A stretch of DNA of 64,000 nucleotides from Thermasporomyces composti (GTDB lineage: Bacteria; Actinomycetota; Actinomycetes; Propionibacteriales; Actinopolymorphaceae), in contig NZ_QTUC01000001.1 in assembly GCF_003386795.1 (NCBI RefSeq), forward strand, positions 1,302,001-1,366,000, written 5' to 3'. The stretch's first letter is position 1, and every line of letters begins with the position of its first letter. Shown here in pieces: positions 33,769-42,357 of the stretch. A program made the translations under genes and the position numbers. Below the pieces are notes generated by a model. That model was not told the DNA's origin, made no database searches, and saw only the letters and a program-made list of their open reading frames with translations.

Positions 33769-35382
33769 ATGGTCCGAGGAGACGACACGGGCAGCAGACC
33801 TCACCCGACGTCCTCAGCGACCGGGCCTTTCGACGCGCACGTCCTCTCGTCGCCACACCGCCGGCGGCCCATGGCCTGGGCGCCGGTCCTCGCGGTTGCC
33901 GCCGTGGTGACCGTCGTCCTGGTGCTCGTGAGTCCGTGGTACGGCTACTACCGAGACGAGCTCTACTTCCGCCTCCTCGCCGACGAGCCTCGCTGGGGTT
34001 ACGTCGACCAACCGCCCTTCACGCCGTTCTTGGCGAAGGTGGGGATGTCGCTGTTGGGCGACACGGTCACCGCGCTCCGGGTCCCCGCGGCGCTCTGCAC
34101 GGCGGCCACGGTCATCCTCGCGGCGTTGACGGCGGCCGAGCTCGGTGGCACGGGTCGCGCACAGCTCCTCGCCGCCGCCGCGACGGCGTCGAGCCTGTTT
34201 CCCCTGCTCGTCGGCCACACCCTGCTCACGTCCAGCGCGGACCTCGTCGCGTGGTGCGCGGTGTGGCTCCTCGCCGCCCGCGCGCTCCTGCGTGACCCAC
34301 GGTGGTGGCTGGTCACCGGAGCCGTCTTCGGGCTCGCCCTCGTCAACAAGCACCTCATCCTCATCCTCGGCGCGGCCATCGGTGTGGGGCTCGTGACCAG
34401 TTGGCTGACGTCGACGCCGGCGAGGCGCCCGGTGACCGGTGGAGCACCACGCGATCGACCGCCGGGGGCGCCGAGCGCGCGTCACGATGGGCGCTGGCTG
34501 GCCGCGGGCGCTACGCTCGCCCTCCTGCTCGGTCTGCCGAGCCTGATCTACCAGGCTTCCCACGGCTGGCCCCAGCTTCGCATGGCCGCTGCGCTCGTCG
34601 AGCACAGCGTGGTCCCGAACAGGCTGCTCGTCCTGCCCGGGCAGCTCGTGCTCGTCGGCCTGCCGCTCGTGCCGGTCTGGTGGGCAGGGCTCGTCGGACT
34701 TCTTCGCGTCCCGTCGTGGCGGTCGATCCGATGCCTCGGCATCGCCCACCTCGCGGTCGTGGGGATCGTGCTCGTCGCCGACGGGCGGATGGACTACGCG
34801 GCCGCCACCCTCATCCCCATGCTGGCGGCCGGGTGCGTTCGGCTCGACGCGTGGTCACGGACGCCGCGCGGTGCTCGGGCCCTCCTGGCCGCGCTCACCG
34901 TCAACGCCGCCATCTCCGCCGTCGTCGCACTGCCGCTGCTGCCCGTGGACCTCGTCCAACGAACGCCGCTGCCCGCGCTGAACCCGCTCATGCGCGGCAG
35001 TGTCGGCTGGCGGCAGTTCGCGTCCGAGGTGGCCCTCGCCTACGGCCGGCTCGCGCCGGACGAGAGGCGCGACGCCATCCTCCTGGCCCACGACTTCGCC
35101 CAGGCCGGCGCACTCGACCGCTTCGGACCGTCGCTCGACCTCCCGCCCGTCTACAGCGGCCACAACGAACTCGCCCGGAAACGACCTCCCGAGCGGTCCG
35201 GAACCGTGCTGGCGGTCGGTGTCGACCCGTCGATCCTCCGCCGTGTCTTCGATCGCTGCGACGTGATCGGGTACGTCGACGCCGGCGACGTCCCAGGCCA
35301 ATCGAGAAGCCCGCTCACCCTCTGTCAGGGGCGGAGGATCTCCTGGCGTACCGCGTGGCCCGCGTTCGTCCACGTGCGGTGA
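33769..35382 (+). CDS. Glycosyltransferase family 39 (PMT/ArnT-like) membrane protein
   Basis: 537 residues from ATG 33769. An ATG at 33871 would remove a 34-residue disordered N-terminus. About ten membrane segments. The first external loop carries YYRDELYFRLLADEPRWGYVDQPPFTPFLAKVG (about residues 62-95). This has the acidic pair and the DQPP motif typical of ArnT-type GT39 enzymes, which transfer sugar from a polyprenyl-phosphate donor on the outer face of the membrane. The C-terminal 120 residues form a soluble external domain. The acceptor is unknown. No cell-wall genes are adjacent. Confidence 0.88.
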   Translation: MVRGDDTGSRPHPTSSATGPFDAHVLSSPHRRRPMAWAPVLAVAAVVTVVLVLVSPWYGYYRDELYFRLLADEPRWGYVDQPPFTPFLAKVGMSLLGDTVTALRVPAALCTAATVILAALTAAELGGTGRAQLLAAAATASSLFPLLVGHTLLTSSADLVAWCAVWLLAARALLRDPRWWLVTGAVFGLALVNKHLILILGAAIGVGLVTSWLTSTPARRPVTGGAPRDRPPGAPSARHDGRWLAAGATLALLLGLPSLIYQASHGWPQLRMAAALVEHSVVPNRLLVLPGQLVLVGLPLVPVWWAGLVGLLRVPSWRSIRCLGIAHLAVVGIVLVADGRMDYAAATLIPMLAAGCVRLDAWSRTPRGARALLAALTVNAAISAVVALPLLPVDLVQRTPLPALNPLMRGSVGWRQFASEVALAYGRLAPDERRDAILLAHDFAQAGALDRFGPSLDLPPVYSGHNELARKRPPERSGTVLAVGVDPSILRRVFDRCDVIGYVDAGDVPGQSRSPLTLCQGRRISWRTAWPAFVHVR

Positions 35383-35433
35383 GGACGCTGCGCAGCGCGA
35401 GACCGCGACGCGGCGAAAAGGCAGGAGCGGGCC

Positions 35434-36057
35434 TCAGCCCTTCAACGGCACCGACGACGACACCAGGTCCCGCACGAGGCGAACGTTGTCCTCCAGCCAT
35501 CGGTCGATGACCGACGCGAGGTTGTCCAGGTCCGGTTCCTCGATGGTGAACGCCCGCGTCGGGACACTCGCGCCCAGCTCGACGAGGAGCGGCCGTAGAT
35601 GCACGTCCGCCACGAGCCGATGGATCGGCGAGCCCGCGACCGTGAAGGGAATGGCGACGACGCCGGCGAGAGCACCGCCGGCCAGTCGGTCGAGGAACGC
35701 CTTGAGAAGACCGGTGTAGCTGGCCTTGTAGACCGGTGTGGCGACGACGAGCACGGGCGCGTCGCGAACGGTCGCCAGCGCCGCGTCCACGTCGGGAGAG
35801 CCCTCGATGACCGCTCCACCGAGCTTCGCCACGTCGACGACCGCGACCGCGTCGTTCCCCCACGCGTGAGACGAGCCGTCGAGCGTGGTGTCCCCCCGGA
35901 GCCGAGCGACCAACGCGGAGGCGAACGTCTCCGCGGCGGCGAGCGTTCGGGATCGCGGTCGCGGGTTCCCGCAGAGGACGACGACGCGTGGCTTACCGTT
36001 CCGGGTGTCCGGGCGAGCTGTGGAAGCGCCGTCGCGGGTGGTCTCTGGCACTGTCAT
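35434..36057 (-). CDS. NADPH-dependent FMN reductase (SsuE-like)
   Basis: 207 residues from ATG 36057. The flavodoxin-like fold begins after a 22-residue disordered lead with PRVVVLCGNPRPRSRTLAAAETFASAL, the FMN-phosphate loop. Other signatures are APVLVVATPVYKASYTGLLKAFLDRL (about residues 102-127) and AIPFTVAGSPIHRLVADVHLRPLLVELGA. In the SsuE group this enzyme supplies reduced FMN for sulfonate or similar monooxygenases. No monooxygenase is adjacent. An AT-rich promoter with a palindrome lies 44-57 bp upstream of the start and may respond to sulfur supply. That regulation is inference. Confidence 0.9.
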   Translation of the reverse strand: MTVPETTRDGASTARPDTRNGKPRVVVLCGNPRPRSRTLAAAETFASALVARLRGDTTLDGSSHAWGNDAVAVVDVAKLGGAVIEGSPDVDAALATVRDAPVLVVATPVYKASYTGLLKAFLDRLAGGALAGVVAIPFTVAGSPIHRLVADVHLRPLLVELGASVPTRAFTIEEPDLDNLASVIDRWLEDNVRLVRDLVSSSVPLKG

Positions 36058-36100
36058 CGGCTGTCTCCTCCGTCGACGTCTCCGGCCGCAAGCATTGATA

Positions 36101-36114
36101 AATCCTACCGGATT
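36101..36114 (-). promoter_or_regulatory. AT-rich palindrome upstream of the FMN reductase gene
   Basis: AATCC-TACC-GGATT is a perfect 5-bp inverted repeat inside an unusually AT-rich stretch (36090-36135) that must hold the FMN reductase promoter. I infer a repressor or activator site. The binding protein is unknown. Confidence 0.45.
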
Positions 36115-36340
36115 AATAGGTATTCAGCTTTGGGGCGAGGCCTAGTGGCGAGAACAGGCCAGGGCACCCGTTCACACGCAAAGGCCGGTTGACGACGCCA
36201 CCTTTTCGCGACCGTCAGCGCGGCCAGATTCGGCCACCTTTCTCACGCACCGGAGTCCGATCCGTCCGCGCCCGTGCTATCAACCATTTCCCAGGGTTGA
36301 CATGAACTACCCCGACCGTACGATGACCACCACTGAGCGG

Positions 36341-36358
36341 GAAAGCGCTCTCTGAACG
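36341..36358 (+). promoter_or_regulatory. Operator-like motif upstream of the orphan binding protein
   Basis: GAAAGCGCT, four bases, then GAACG, matching 15 of 18 positions with 18962-18979 upstream of the lyase gene. It ends 15 bp before the ATG and would overlap the ribosome binding region or the start of the transcript. Confidence 0.5.
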
Positions 36359-36373
36359 AAGTGGAGTGAGCCC

Positions 36374-38347
36374 ATGGGTCGGGATTGGACGCGCCGGGAC
36401 TTGCTGCGCGCCGGCGGCGGAAGCCTCGTCGCCATGTCCATCGCGGGGTCCATCGCGGGTTGCAGCTTCCTTGAGACCGATCCGGCCAATACAAGAAGGG
36501 AGTCGGAGGGCGACCGCTCCAACGCGAAAGAGGCGCCGTCGCTCGCCGCCCAGGTCAAGGCAGGAGAGCTTCCTCCGCTCGAGGAGCGTCTTCCTGAGGA
36601 GCCACTCGTCGTCGAACCCGTCGAACGGGCGGGCGTGTACGGCGGCACCTGGAACTCCGTCATGGTGGGGCCAAGCGACACCGCCGTCATCCACCGGACG
36701 ATTGGCTACGACCAGCTCGTGCACTTCAGTCCGGACTGGTCGGAGATCGTGCCGAACGTCGCGAGGTCGTTCGACGTCGAGGACGACGGCCGGGTTTACA
36801 CGTTCCACCTGCGTCGGGGCATGAAGTGGTCCGACGGCGAGCCGTTCACCGCTGACGACATCGTCTTCGCGTGCGTGGACGTCCTCTTCAACCAGGAGAT
36901 CTTCCCGGTCCCGCCCGGCTGGCTCCTCGTCGAGGACAAGCTCCCGACCGTCGAGAAGGTCGACGACTACACCGTGCGCTTCACCTTCAGCGCGCCGCAC
37001 GGTCTTTTCCTCCAGCTGCTGGCGACGCCGAGCGGCACCGACCTCACCTGCATGCCGAAGCACTACCTGCAGCAGTTCCACAAGAAGTACAACCCCGACG
37101 TCGAGAACCTCGCCAAGGAGCAGAAGTACGACAGCTGGATCGACCTGCTCGGCGCCAAGCGCGCGATCTTTGACAACCCCGAGTTGCCGACGCTGTGGGG
37201 ATGGAAGCTCACCCAGCACCTGAGCGAGACCCAACGCGTCGTCGCGAAGCGCAACCCCTACTACTGGAAGGTCGACCCGGACGGACGCCAGCTTCCCTAC
37301 ATCGACCAAGTCGCCTACGACCTGGTGAACGACAACCAGGTGATCCTGCTGAAGATCTCCAACGGGGAGATCAACATGCACGCGCGCCACGTCAACTCGC
37401 TGCACAACAAGCCGACGCTGGCGCGGAACCGGGAGAAGGGCAACTACGACTTCTTCACGCTTCTCCCGGCGATCATGAACGAGATGGTCATCGCGTTCAA
37501 CCTGACGCACGAAGACCCGGTCCTGCGGGAGATCTTCCAGAACAAGAACTTCCGGATCGCGATGTCGCACGCCATCAACCGCGACGAGCTGATCACGGTC
37601 GTCTTCCAGCGTCAGGGGGAAGCGTGGCAGCTGGCGCCCCGACGGGAGTCGGAGTTCTTCGACGAGGAGTTCGCCAAGCAGTACACCGAGCACGACGTCG
37701 ACAAGGCCAACCAGCTGCTCGACCAGATCGGCCTCGACCAGCGTGACAGCGAGGGTTACCGGCTCCGCCCGGACGGCAAGCGTCTCCGCTTCCAGGTGGA
37801 GATTCCGACGCCAACGGTCAAGGACTTCTGGGTGAGCGGGATGGAGCTCATCCGCGAGCACTGGAAGGCCGTCGGTGTCGACGCGGAGATCAAGGCCGAG
37901 GACCGGACGCTGTTCTACGAGCGCAAGGAAGCCAACAAGCACGACGTGGCCATCTGGCAGGGCGACGGCGGACTGCAGGACGCGATCATCGAGCCGCGGT
38001 GGTACTTCCCGTACAGCAACGAGTCCAACTACGCCACGCCCTGGGCGCGTTGGTACAGCACCAAGGGCAAGGAAGGCCAGGAGCCTCCCGAGCCGGCGAA
38101 GCGTCAGATGGACCTGTACAACGAGCTGAGGCTCACCGCGGACAGGGACGAGCAGGCGCGTCTATTCCGGGAGATCCTCGCGATCGCGAAGGAGCAGTTC
38201 TGGGCGATCGGCACCGTGCTCCAGCCGGAGAACTACGGGATCAAGGCGAACAACTTCCACAACGTCCCGGAGCCGATCCCCGAGGCGTACCTCTACCTCA
38301 CTCCGGCGCCCGCGCGTCCTGAGCAGTTCTTCATCGAGCAGGAGTAG
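36374..38347 (+). CDS. Orphan ABC substrate-binding lipoprotein, family 5, Tat-type signal
   Basis: 657 residues from ATG 36374. The signal MGRDWTRRDLLRAGGGSLVAMSIAGSIAGCSF has a twin arginine and a lipobox Cys (about residue 30). The mature SBP_bac_5 fold has LRRGMKWSDGEPFTADDIVFACVDVLF (about residues 142-168) and NPYYWKVDPDGRQLPYIDQVAYDLV (about 294-318). It is like the binding protein at 9122 and like members that bind plant oligosaccharides. Unlike that gene, it has no permease or ATPase next to it, so it must use a transporter encoded elsewhere, perhaps the one at 11-16 kb. A bidirectional terminator follows. Its promoter shares a motif with the rhamnogalacturonan lyase-like gene. Confidence 0.92.
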   Translation: MGRDWTRRDLLRAGGGSLVAMSIAGSIAGCSFLETDPANTRRESEGDRSNAKEAPSLAAQVKAGELPPLEERLPEEPLVVEPVERAGVYGGTWNSVMVGPSDTAVIHRTIGYDQLVHFSPDWSEIVPNVARSFDVEDDGRVYTFHLRRGMKWSDGEPFTADDIVFACVDVLFNQEIFPVPPGWLLVEDKLPTVEKVDDYTVRFTFSAPHGLFLQLLATPSGTDLTCMPKHYLQQFHKKYNPDVENLAKEQKYDSWIDLLGAKRAIFDNPELPTLWGWKLTQHLSETQRVVAKRNPYYWKVDPDGRQLPYIDQVAYDLVNDNQVILLKISNGEINMHARHVNSLHNKPTLARNREKGNYDFFTLLPAIMNEMVIAFNLTHEDPVLREIFQNKNFRIAMSHAINRDELITVVFQRQGEAWQLAPRRESEFFDEEFAKQYTEHDVDKANQLLDQIGLDQRDSEGYRLRPDGKRLRFQVEIPTPTVKDFWVSGMELIREHWKAVGVDAEIKAEDRTLFYERKEANKHDVAIWQGDGGLQDAIIEPRWYFPYSNESNYATPWARWYSTKGKEGQEPPEPAKRQMDLYNELRLTADRDEQARLFREILAIAKEQFWAIGTVLQPENYGIKANNFHNVPEPIPEAYLYLTPAPARPEQFFIEQE

Positions 38348-38373
38348 GCGGTCACCAGCCGCGCCAACCGCCC

Positions 38374-38403
38374 GAGGGCCCCTGGGACTCTCCAGGGGCC
38401 CTC
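38374..38403. terminator. Bidirectional terminator hairpin
   Basis: GAGGGCCCCTGG (38374-38385) pairs perfectly with CCAGGGGCCCTC (38392-38403) around a 6-base loop. It separates the orphan binding-protein gene from the convergent aroD, whose stop codon overlaps the last bases. Confidence 0.85.
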
Positions 38404-39190
38404 ACTCATTCCCGGCGTTCGTCTCGTAGTCCAAAAGGCGCAGGGCGGCGTCGAGCGCGTCGACGGGAACCTGGCCCGGAGCTGATGCTCTGCCCACCGT
38501 CCCGAACGTGGCAGCCGATCCCACGAGCTGGCCGGCGATCCTCGACACCACCCCCAGCGGCCCCATCGCCATCGTGATGAGCGGCCGGTCGACGTACCGC
38601 TCGTGCGCGATCCGAGTGGCCTCCAGGAGCGTCAGCACGTCAGCAGGGCCGTGGGGCATGACGGCGATCTTGCAGATGTCCGCGCCACGGTCCTGCATCG
38701 CGCGCAGCCGATCGACGATCTGGTCACGGCCCGGCGTACCCGTGAAGTCGTGGTACGAGGCGACCACCGGAACGTCGCGCTCACGCGCGGCCGTCAGCAC
38801 CCCGTCCACCACGGCTCGGTCGCGTTCGTACTCCACGTCGACGAGGTCGACCGCGCCCGACTCGACGACAGCGAGGATGAGCTGGCCGTACCGCTCGTCC
38901 CCCAACGACGCCCGGCCACCCTCGGCGGTGGTGCGACACGTGAACAGCAAAGGCCGCCCCGCGAGGTCGTCGGCGAGCAGGCGCGCCGTCGACACCACCC
39001 GCGAGACGTCGGTCAACTCGGCGAAGTGGTCGGCCCGCCACTCCACCACGTCCACGGGGTGACCGGCCAGTGCCGCGACCTCGACACGCAGCTCCTCCAC
39101 GGTCCTGCCGGTCAGCGGCACCACGATCTTCGGACGTCCTTCGCCGAGGACCACGTCGCGCACGACGACGGGTTGGACTCTGCTGGTCAC
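38402..39190 (-). CDS. aroD: Type I 3-dehydroquinate dehydratase AroD
   Basis: 262 residues from GTG 39190, which follows a G-rich ribosome binding site and gives the normal start before RPKIVVPLTGRT. The TIM-barrel enzyme dehydrates 3-dehydroquinate to 3-dehydroshikimate by a Schiff base. The class I residues are present: Glu in DVVEWRADHF (about residue 51), catalytic His in VVASYHDFTGTP (about 146), Schiff-base Lys in DICKIAVMPHGPADV (about 176), and the lid region MAMGPLGVVSRIAGQLVGSAATFG. Actinobacteria usually use the type II enzyme for the shikimate pathway, so a type I copy points to quinate/shikimate catabolism or a second enzyme. Confidence 0.94.
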   Translation of the reverse strand: MTSRVQPVVVRDVVLGEGRPKIVVPLTGRTVEELRVEVAALAGHPVDVVEWRADHFAELTDVSRVVSTARLLADDLAGRPLLFTCRTTAEGGRASLGDERYGQLILAVVESGAVDLVDVEYERDRAVVDGVLTAARERDVPVVASYHDFTGTPGRDQIVDRLRAMQDRGADICKIAVMPHGPADVLTLLEATRIAHERYVDRPLITMAMGPLGVVSRIAGQLVGSAATFGTVGRASAPGQVPVDALDAALRLLDYETNAGNE

Positions 39191-39218
39191 CTCGCCCCCT
39201 TCGTCCCGTCGCTGCACC

Positions 39219-40307
39219 TCACAACCAGCCCCGCACCTTGAAGAAGACGTACAACCCCACGGCCACGACGACCATGAGGACAAGCGCGAAAGGGTAGCCG
39301 TACCGCCAGTCCAGCTCCGGCATGAAGACGAAGTTCATGCCGTAGACGGTTCCGACGAGGGTGGGGGCGAACAGGATCGCCGCCCAACCCGAGATGCGCC
39401 TGACATGCTCGTTCTGCTGGTAGCTCGCCTCCGTCAGCCGCTTGATCTCCTCGTTCTGACGCTGGGCCACGAGCGCGGCGTTGACGCGCAGCATGCTCTC
39501 GAGCACCTGACGGAACGAGTCGATCTGGTCGGCGGTCCGGATCGCGTGGTCACGCACGTCACGCAGGAGTCGCCGCAGCTCGACGTCGACGTCCAACTCC
39601 TCGTACCAGGTGTTCAGCACGTCGAGGATCCCCAGGAGCGGCCGGCACGCCCGATCGAGCTCGATGACCTCGCGGGAGAGCTGGTAGATCCGACGCGACA
39701 CGGTGGCCTCGCCGCCGAAGACCTCGGTCTCCACCTCGTCGATGTCGTCCCGCAGCCCCGCCAGCACCGGTTGGTAGTCGTCGATGATCTTGTCGAGGAT
39801 CGCGTACAGCACCGCCGCCGGACCCATGCGCAGGAGATCGGGCTGGCCCTCGAGCCGCTGACGCACCGGAGCCAACGTCGGGGCGAGCCCGTGCCGGATG
39901 GTGACGACGAACTGCGGGCCGAGGAAGATGTGCAGCTCCCCGATCTGGACGACCTCGGTCGACTCGAGGTACCGCGCCGGGCGCAAGACGAGGAAGAGCA
40001 TGTCGCCGTAGCGTTCGAGCTTGGGCCGCTGGTGCGCGTGGACGGCGTCCTCGACCGCCAGCTCGTGCAGCCGGAACTCGGCCGCGACAGACTGGATCTC
40101 CTGCTCGTCGGGCTCGTACAGCCCGATCCACCCAAGACCGCCGCGCTCGCGTAGCAGCTCGTAGGTCTGGTCGAGGGACGCGGGCTCGATGCGACGTCCC
40201 TCCACGTAGATCGCGTTGTCGACGACCGCCATTCCGGCATTCTCGCCGCCGAGCGACGCCGGACACACCATCGCGGACGCGTGCCGCGGCGCGATCTCGG
40301 CCGCCAC
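39219..40307 (-). CDS. corA: CorA family magnesium/cobalt transport protein
   Basis: 362 residues from GTG 40307. GAGAGGA lies just upstream. An ATG at 40232 (MAVVDNAIYVEG) is the alternative and fits the family N-terminus better. The large cytoplasmic funnel has HELAVEDAVHAHQRPKLERYGDMLFLVLRPARY and the long helix with RTADQIDSFRQVLESMLRVNAALVAQRQNEEIKRL. Two C-terminal membrane segments follow, with the selectivity signature YGMNF (about residue 325) at the end of the first. It forms a homopentameric divalent-cation channel. It is just upstream of aroD on the same strand, though a functional link is unlikely. Confidence 0.95.
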   Translation of the reverse strand: MAAEIAPRHASAMVCPASLGGENAGMAVVDNAIYVEGRRIEPASLDQTYELLRERGGLGWIGLYEPDEQEIQSVAAEFRLHELAVEDAVHAHQRPKLERYGDMLFLVLRPARYLESTEVVQIGELHIFLGPQFVVTIRHGLAPTLAPVRQRLEGQPDLLRMGPAAVLYAILDKIIDDYQPVLAGLRDDIDEVETEVFGGEATVSRRIYQLSREVIELDRACRPLLGILDVLNTWYEELDVDVELRRLLRDVRDHAIRTADQIDSFRQVLESMLRVNAALVAQRQNEEIKRLTEASYQQNEHVRRISGWAAILFAPTLVGTVYGMNFVFMPELDWRYGYPFALVLMVVVAVGLYVFFKVRGWL

Positions 40308-40327
40308 GCGTCCTCTCGACCGACGTC

Positions 40328-41371
40328 TCAGCCGACGGCGACCTCACGCTGCTCCCGCGCCGACTGGTAGGCGGCGTCCAGGATGCGGAGGACGGTGAGC
40401 GTCTCCTCCTCCCGAACGAGAGGTTCCACCTCACCCCGTACGACGGCCGCCCAGTGCGCCATCTCCAGCTCGAACCGCCGGTCCGGTGGGAGGTCGTCAC
40501 GCACCTCTTCGTAGACGGCGCCGTTCGCGATCCCGGAGACCACGAACGGAACCGTCGTCAGCGCGGCGTCGGTGCCCAGCAGCTTGGTTCGCAACGGCGC
40601 GACGTCGTCCAGGTGGGCGGCCCAGGCGGCCCGGAGCGTGAGCGAGCAGCCACCCTCCAGGCGGACGAACGCGACACCGAAGTCCTCGACGTCGAACTCC
40701 CCTGGGTCCCACTCCCCCGGCGCCACCTCCACGATCTCGGGTCGGTGACCGAAGTAGCGGCCCGTCACGGCCGTCACCCGAGCCGCTTTCGGCCCGCCCA
40801 GGAGCCACAGCGCCTGGTCGAGGACGTGGACGCCGTTGTCGAGCAGGACGCCGCCACCGGACAGCGCGCGGCGGTGGAAGACCCCTCGACCCGGCAGGCC
40901 GAGCCGGGACCAGACGATCGCCTCGGCGTCGTAGACGTGACCGAGACGACCGGAGTCGACGACCTGCTTCGCCGCCATCGCCTCGGGAGTGAAGCGATGG
41001 GACTGGGCGGCCATGAGCCGCCGCCCAGCCCGACGTGCCGCGGCGAACATCCGCTCCGCGGCTTCGGCGCTCGTGGCGAGCGGCTTCTCGCACAAGACGT
41101 GGGCGCCGTGCTCCAGGGCGCCGATCACCTGCTCCTCGTGCAGGGCGTTCGGCGTGCAGACGCTGACGACGTCCGGCCGCTCGGCCTCCAGCATCCGACG
41201 CCAGTCGGTGTAGACGCGCTCAACCGGGAACTTCGCCGCGAGCTTCTCCGCCTTGACGCGGTCGACGTCGCAGAGCCCGACCACCCGGAAGCCCTCACGG
41301 ACGTATCCGGGCACGTGACAGATCTCGCTGATGACCCCCGCGCCGATGACCGCGGCAGTGGGTGCGCTCAC
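40328..41371 (-). CDS. Gfo/Idh/MocA family oxidoreductase
   Basis: 347 residues from GTG 41371, with GGGAGG 9 bases upstream. The N-terminal Rossmann domain (AAVIGAGVISEICHVPGYVREGFRVVGLCDVD) binds NAD(P). The family motif HVLCEKPLATSAEAAERM with the catalytic Lys is near residue 95. LDNGVHVLDQALWLLGG (about 178-194) provides the sugar-site His. The C-terminal alpha/beta domain binds substrate. It is divergent from the GntR regulator at the edge of the amino-sugar locus. Enzymes of this family oxidise or hydrolyse sugars, including sialic-acid derivatives, so a role in that pathway is plausible. Confidence 0.9.
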   Translation of the reverse strand: MSAPTAAVIGAGVISEICHVPGYVREGFRVVGLCDVDRVKAEKLAAKFPVERVYTDWRRMLEAERPDVVSVCTPNALHEEQVIGALEHGAHVLCEKPLATSAEAAERMFAAARRAGRRLMAAQSHRFTPEAMAAKQVVDSGRLGHVYDAEAIVWSRLGLPGRGVFHRRALSGGGVLLDNGVHVLDQALWLLGGPKAARVTAVTGRYFGHRPEIVEVAPGEWDPGEFDVEDFGVAFVRLEGGCSLTLRAAWAAHLDDVAPLRTKLLGTDAALTTVPFVVSGIANGAVYEEVRDDLPPDRRFELEMAHWAAVVRGEVEPLVREEETLTVLRILDAAYQSAREQREVAVG

Positions 41372-41565
41372 GACAAACCTCCCTCAGGTCGACGCGGCCC
41401 GTCGATGGCTTGGACCGCGTAGGCGTGCTGGTGGTGGCTTGACGATTCCGGCGAAGTGGATGAACACGCTGTTTCGGTGAGGTGTCCACGCCGCTGGCAT
41501 AATGGCGGGCGTCCGGCAGCTGTCGCTGGCACGCCGAGGTGACGCCGAGGCAGGTGGACTCCGAG

Positions 41566-42315
41566 ATGAGCACAAACCCCGCACCCGATTCCCTGGAGTC
41601 GGACGCTCCCGTGCGGCGCAAGCACGAGATGGTGCGGGAACACCTGCTGGAGGCCATGCGAGAGCGGCTGGGTCCGCACCAGCGACTCCCGACCGAGCGG
41701 GAGCTGTCCGAGGAGCTGGGGGTCAGCCGCCTGACCGTCCGCCGCGCGTTGGAGCAGCTGGCCGCGGAGGGCCGCGTCTACCGCATCCAAGGCGCCGGCA
41801 CGTTCGTCGCCGACCAGTCCATCCGTAAAGGCGACAGCCTCAGCTCCTTCACCGAGGACATGCTGGCACGAGGGTTGGTGCCCTCGGCCCGGCTGCTGGA
41901 GGCCACGGAGGTCGCCGCTGGCGCGCACCACTCCTGGCGCCTGGGAATCAGCCCCGGTGAGCCGCTCCTGCGGATCGTGCGGCTGCGGTTGGCCAACAAC
42001 AAGCCCATGTGCCTGGAGCACGTCCACGTCGTCAAGAAGTTCGCGCCCACCTTGCTGGAGCACGACCTCAGCGGCTCCCTCTACGAGCTGCTGACCACGC
42101 ACTACCGCATCCGGATGGACCAAGCGGACCAGTCGATCACGGCGACCGTGCTGGACCCGAGTGACGCCGAGCTGCTCGACGTCCCACCCCTGTCGCCCGC
42201 TCTGCTGGTGGAACGCGTCACCTGCGACCAACAGGGACGTCGGGTGGAGCTGGCGCGCTCCCTCTATCGCGGCGACCGCTACGCCTTCGAGATCAGGCTG
42301 CGTCGCCGCTCGTGA
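41566..42315 (+). CDS. GntR-family (HutC subfamily) transcriptional regulator
   Basis: 249 residues from ATG 41566. A GTG at 41539 would add nine residues. The N-terminal winged helix-turn-helix (RLPTERELSEELGVSRLTVRRALEQLAAEGRVYRIQGAGTFVADQ, about residues 38-82) binds DNA. A UTRA effector domain follows (SSFTEDMLARGLVPSARLLEATEV... to VERVTCDQQGRRVELARSLYRGDRYAFEI). DasR and NagR, which sense GlcN-6-P or GlcNAc-6-P, belong to this group. It lies between the oxidoreductase and the sugar ABC genes. It is the likely owner of the dre-like sites at 45547-45688. A weak CATAAT box at 41498 could be its -10. Confidence 0.92.
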   Translation: MSTNPAPDSLESDAPVRRKHEMVREHLLEAMRERLGPHQRLPTERELSEELGVSRLTVRRALEQLAAEGRVYRIQGAGTFVADQSIRKGDSLSSFTEDMLARGLVPSARLLEATEVAAGAHHSWRLGISPGEPLLRIVRLRLANNKPMCLEHVHVVKKFAPTLLEHDLSGSLYELLTTHYRIRMDQADQSITATVLDPSDAELLDVPPLSPALLVERVTCDQQGRRVELARSLYRGDRYAFEIRLRRRS

Positions 42316-42357
42316 CGCCACTGCTGACGAGAACGCCACCGCGAGCACCAGGCACGC

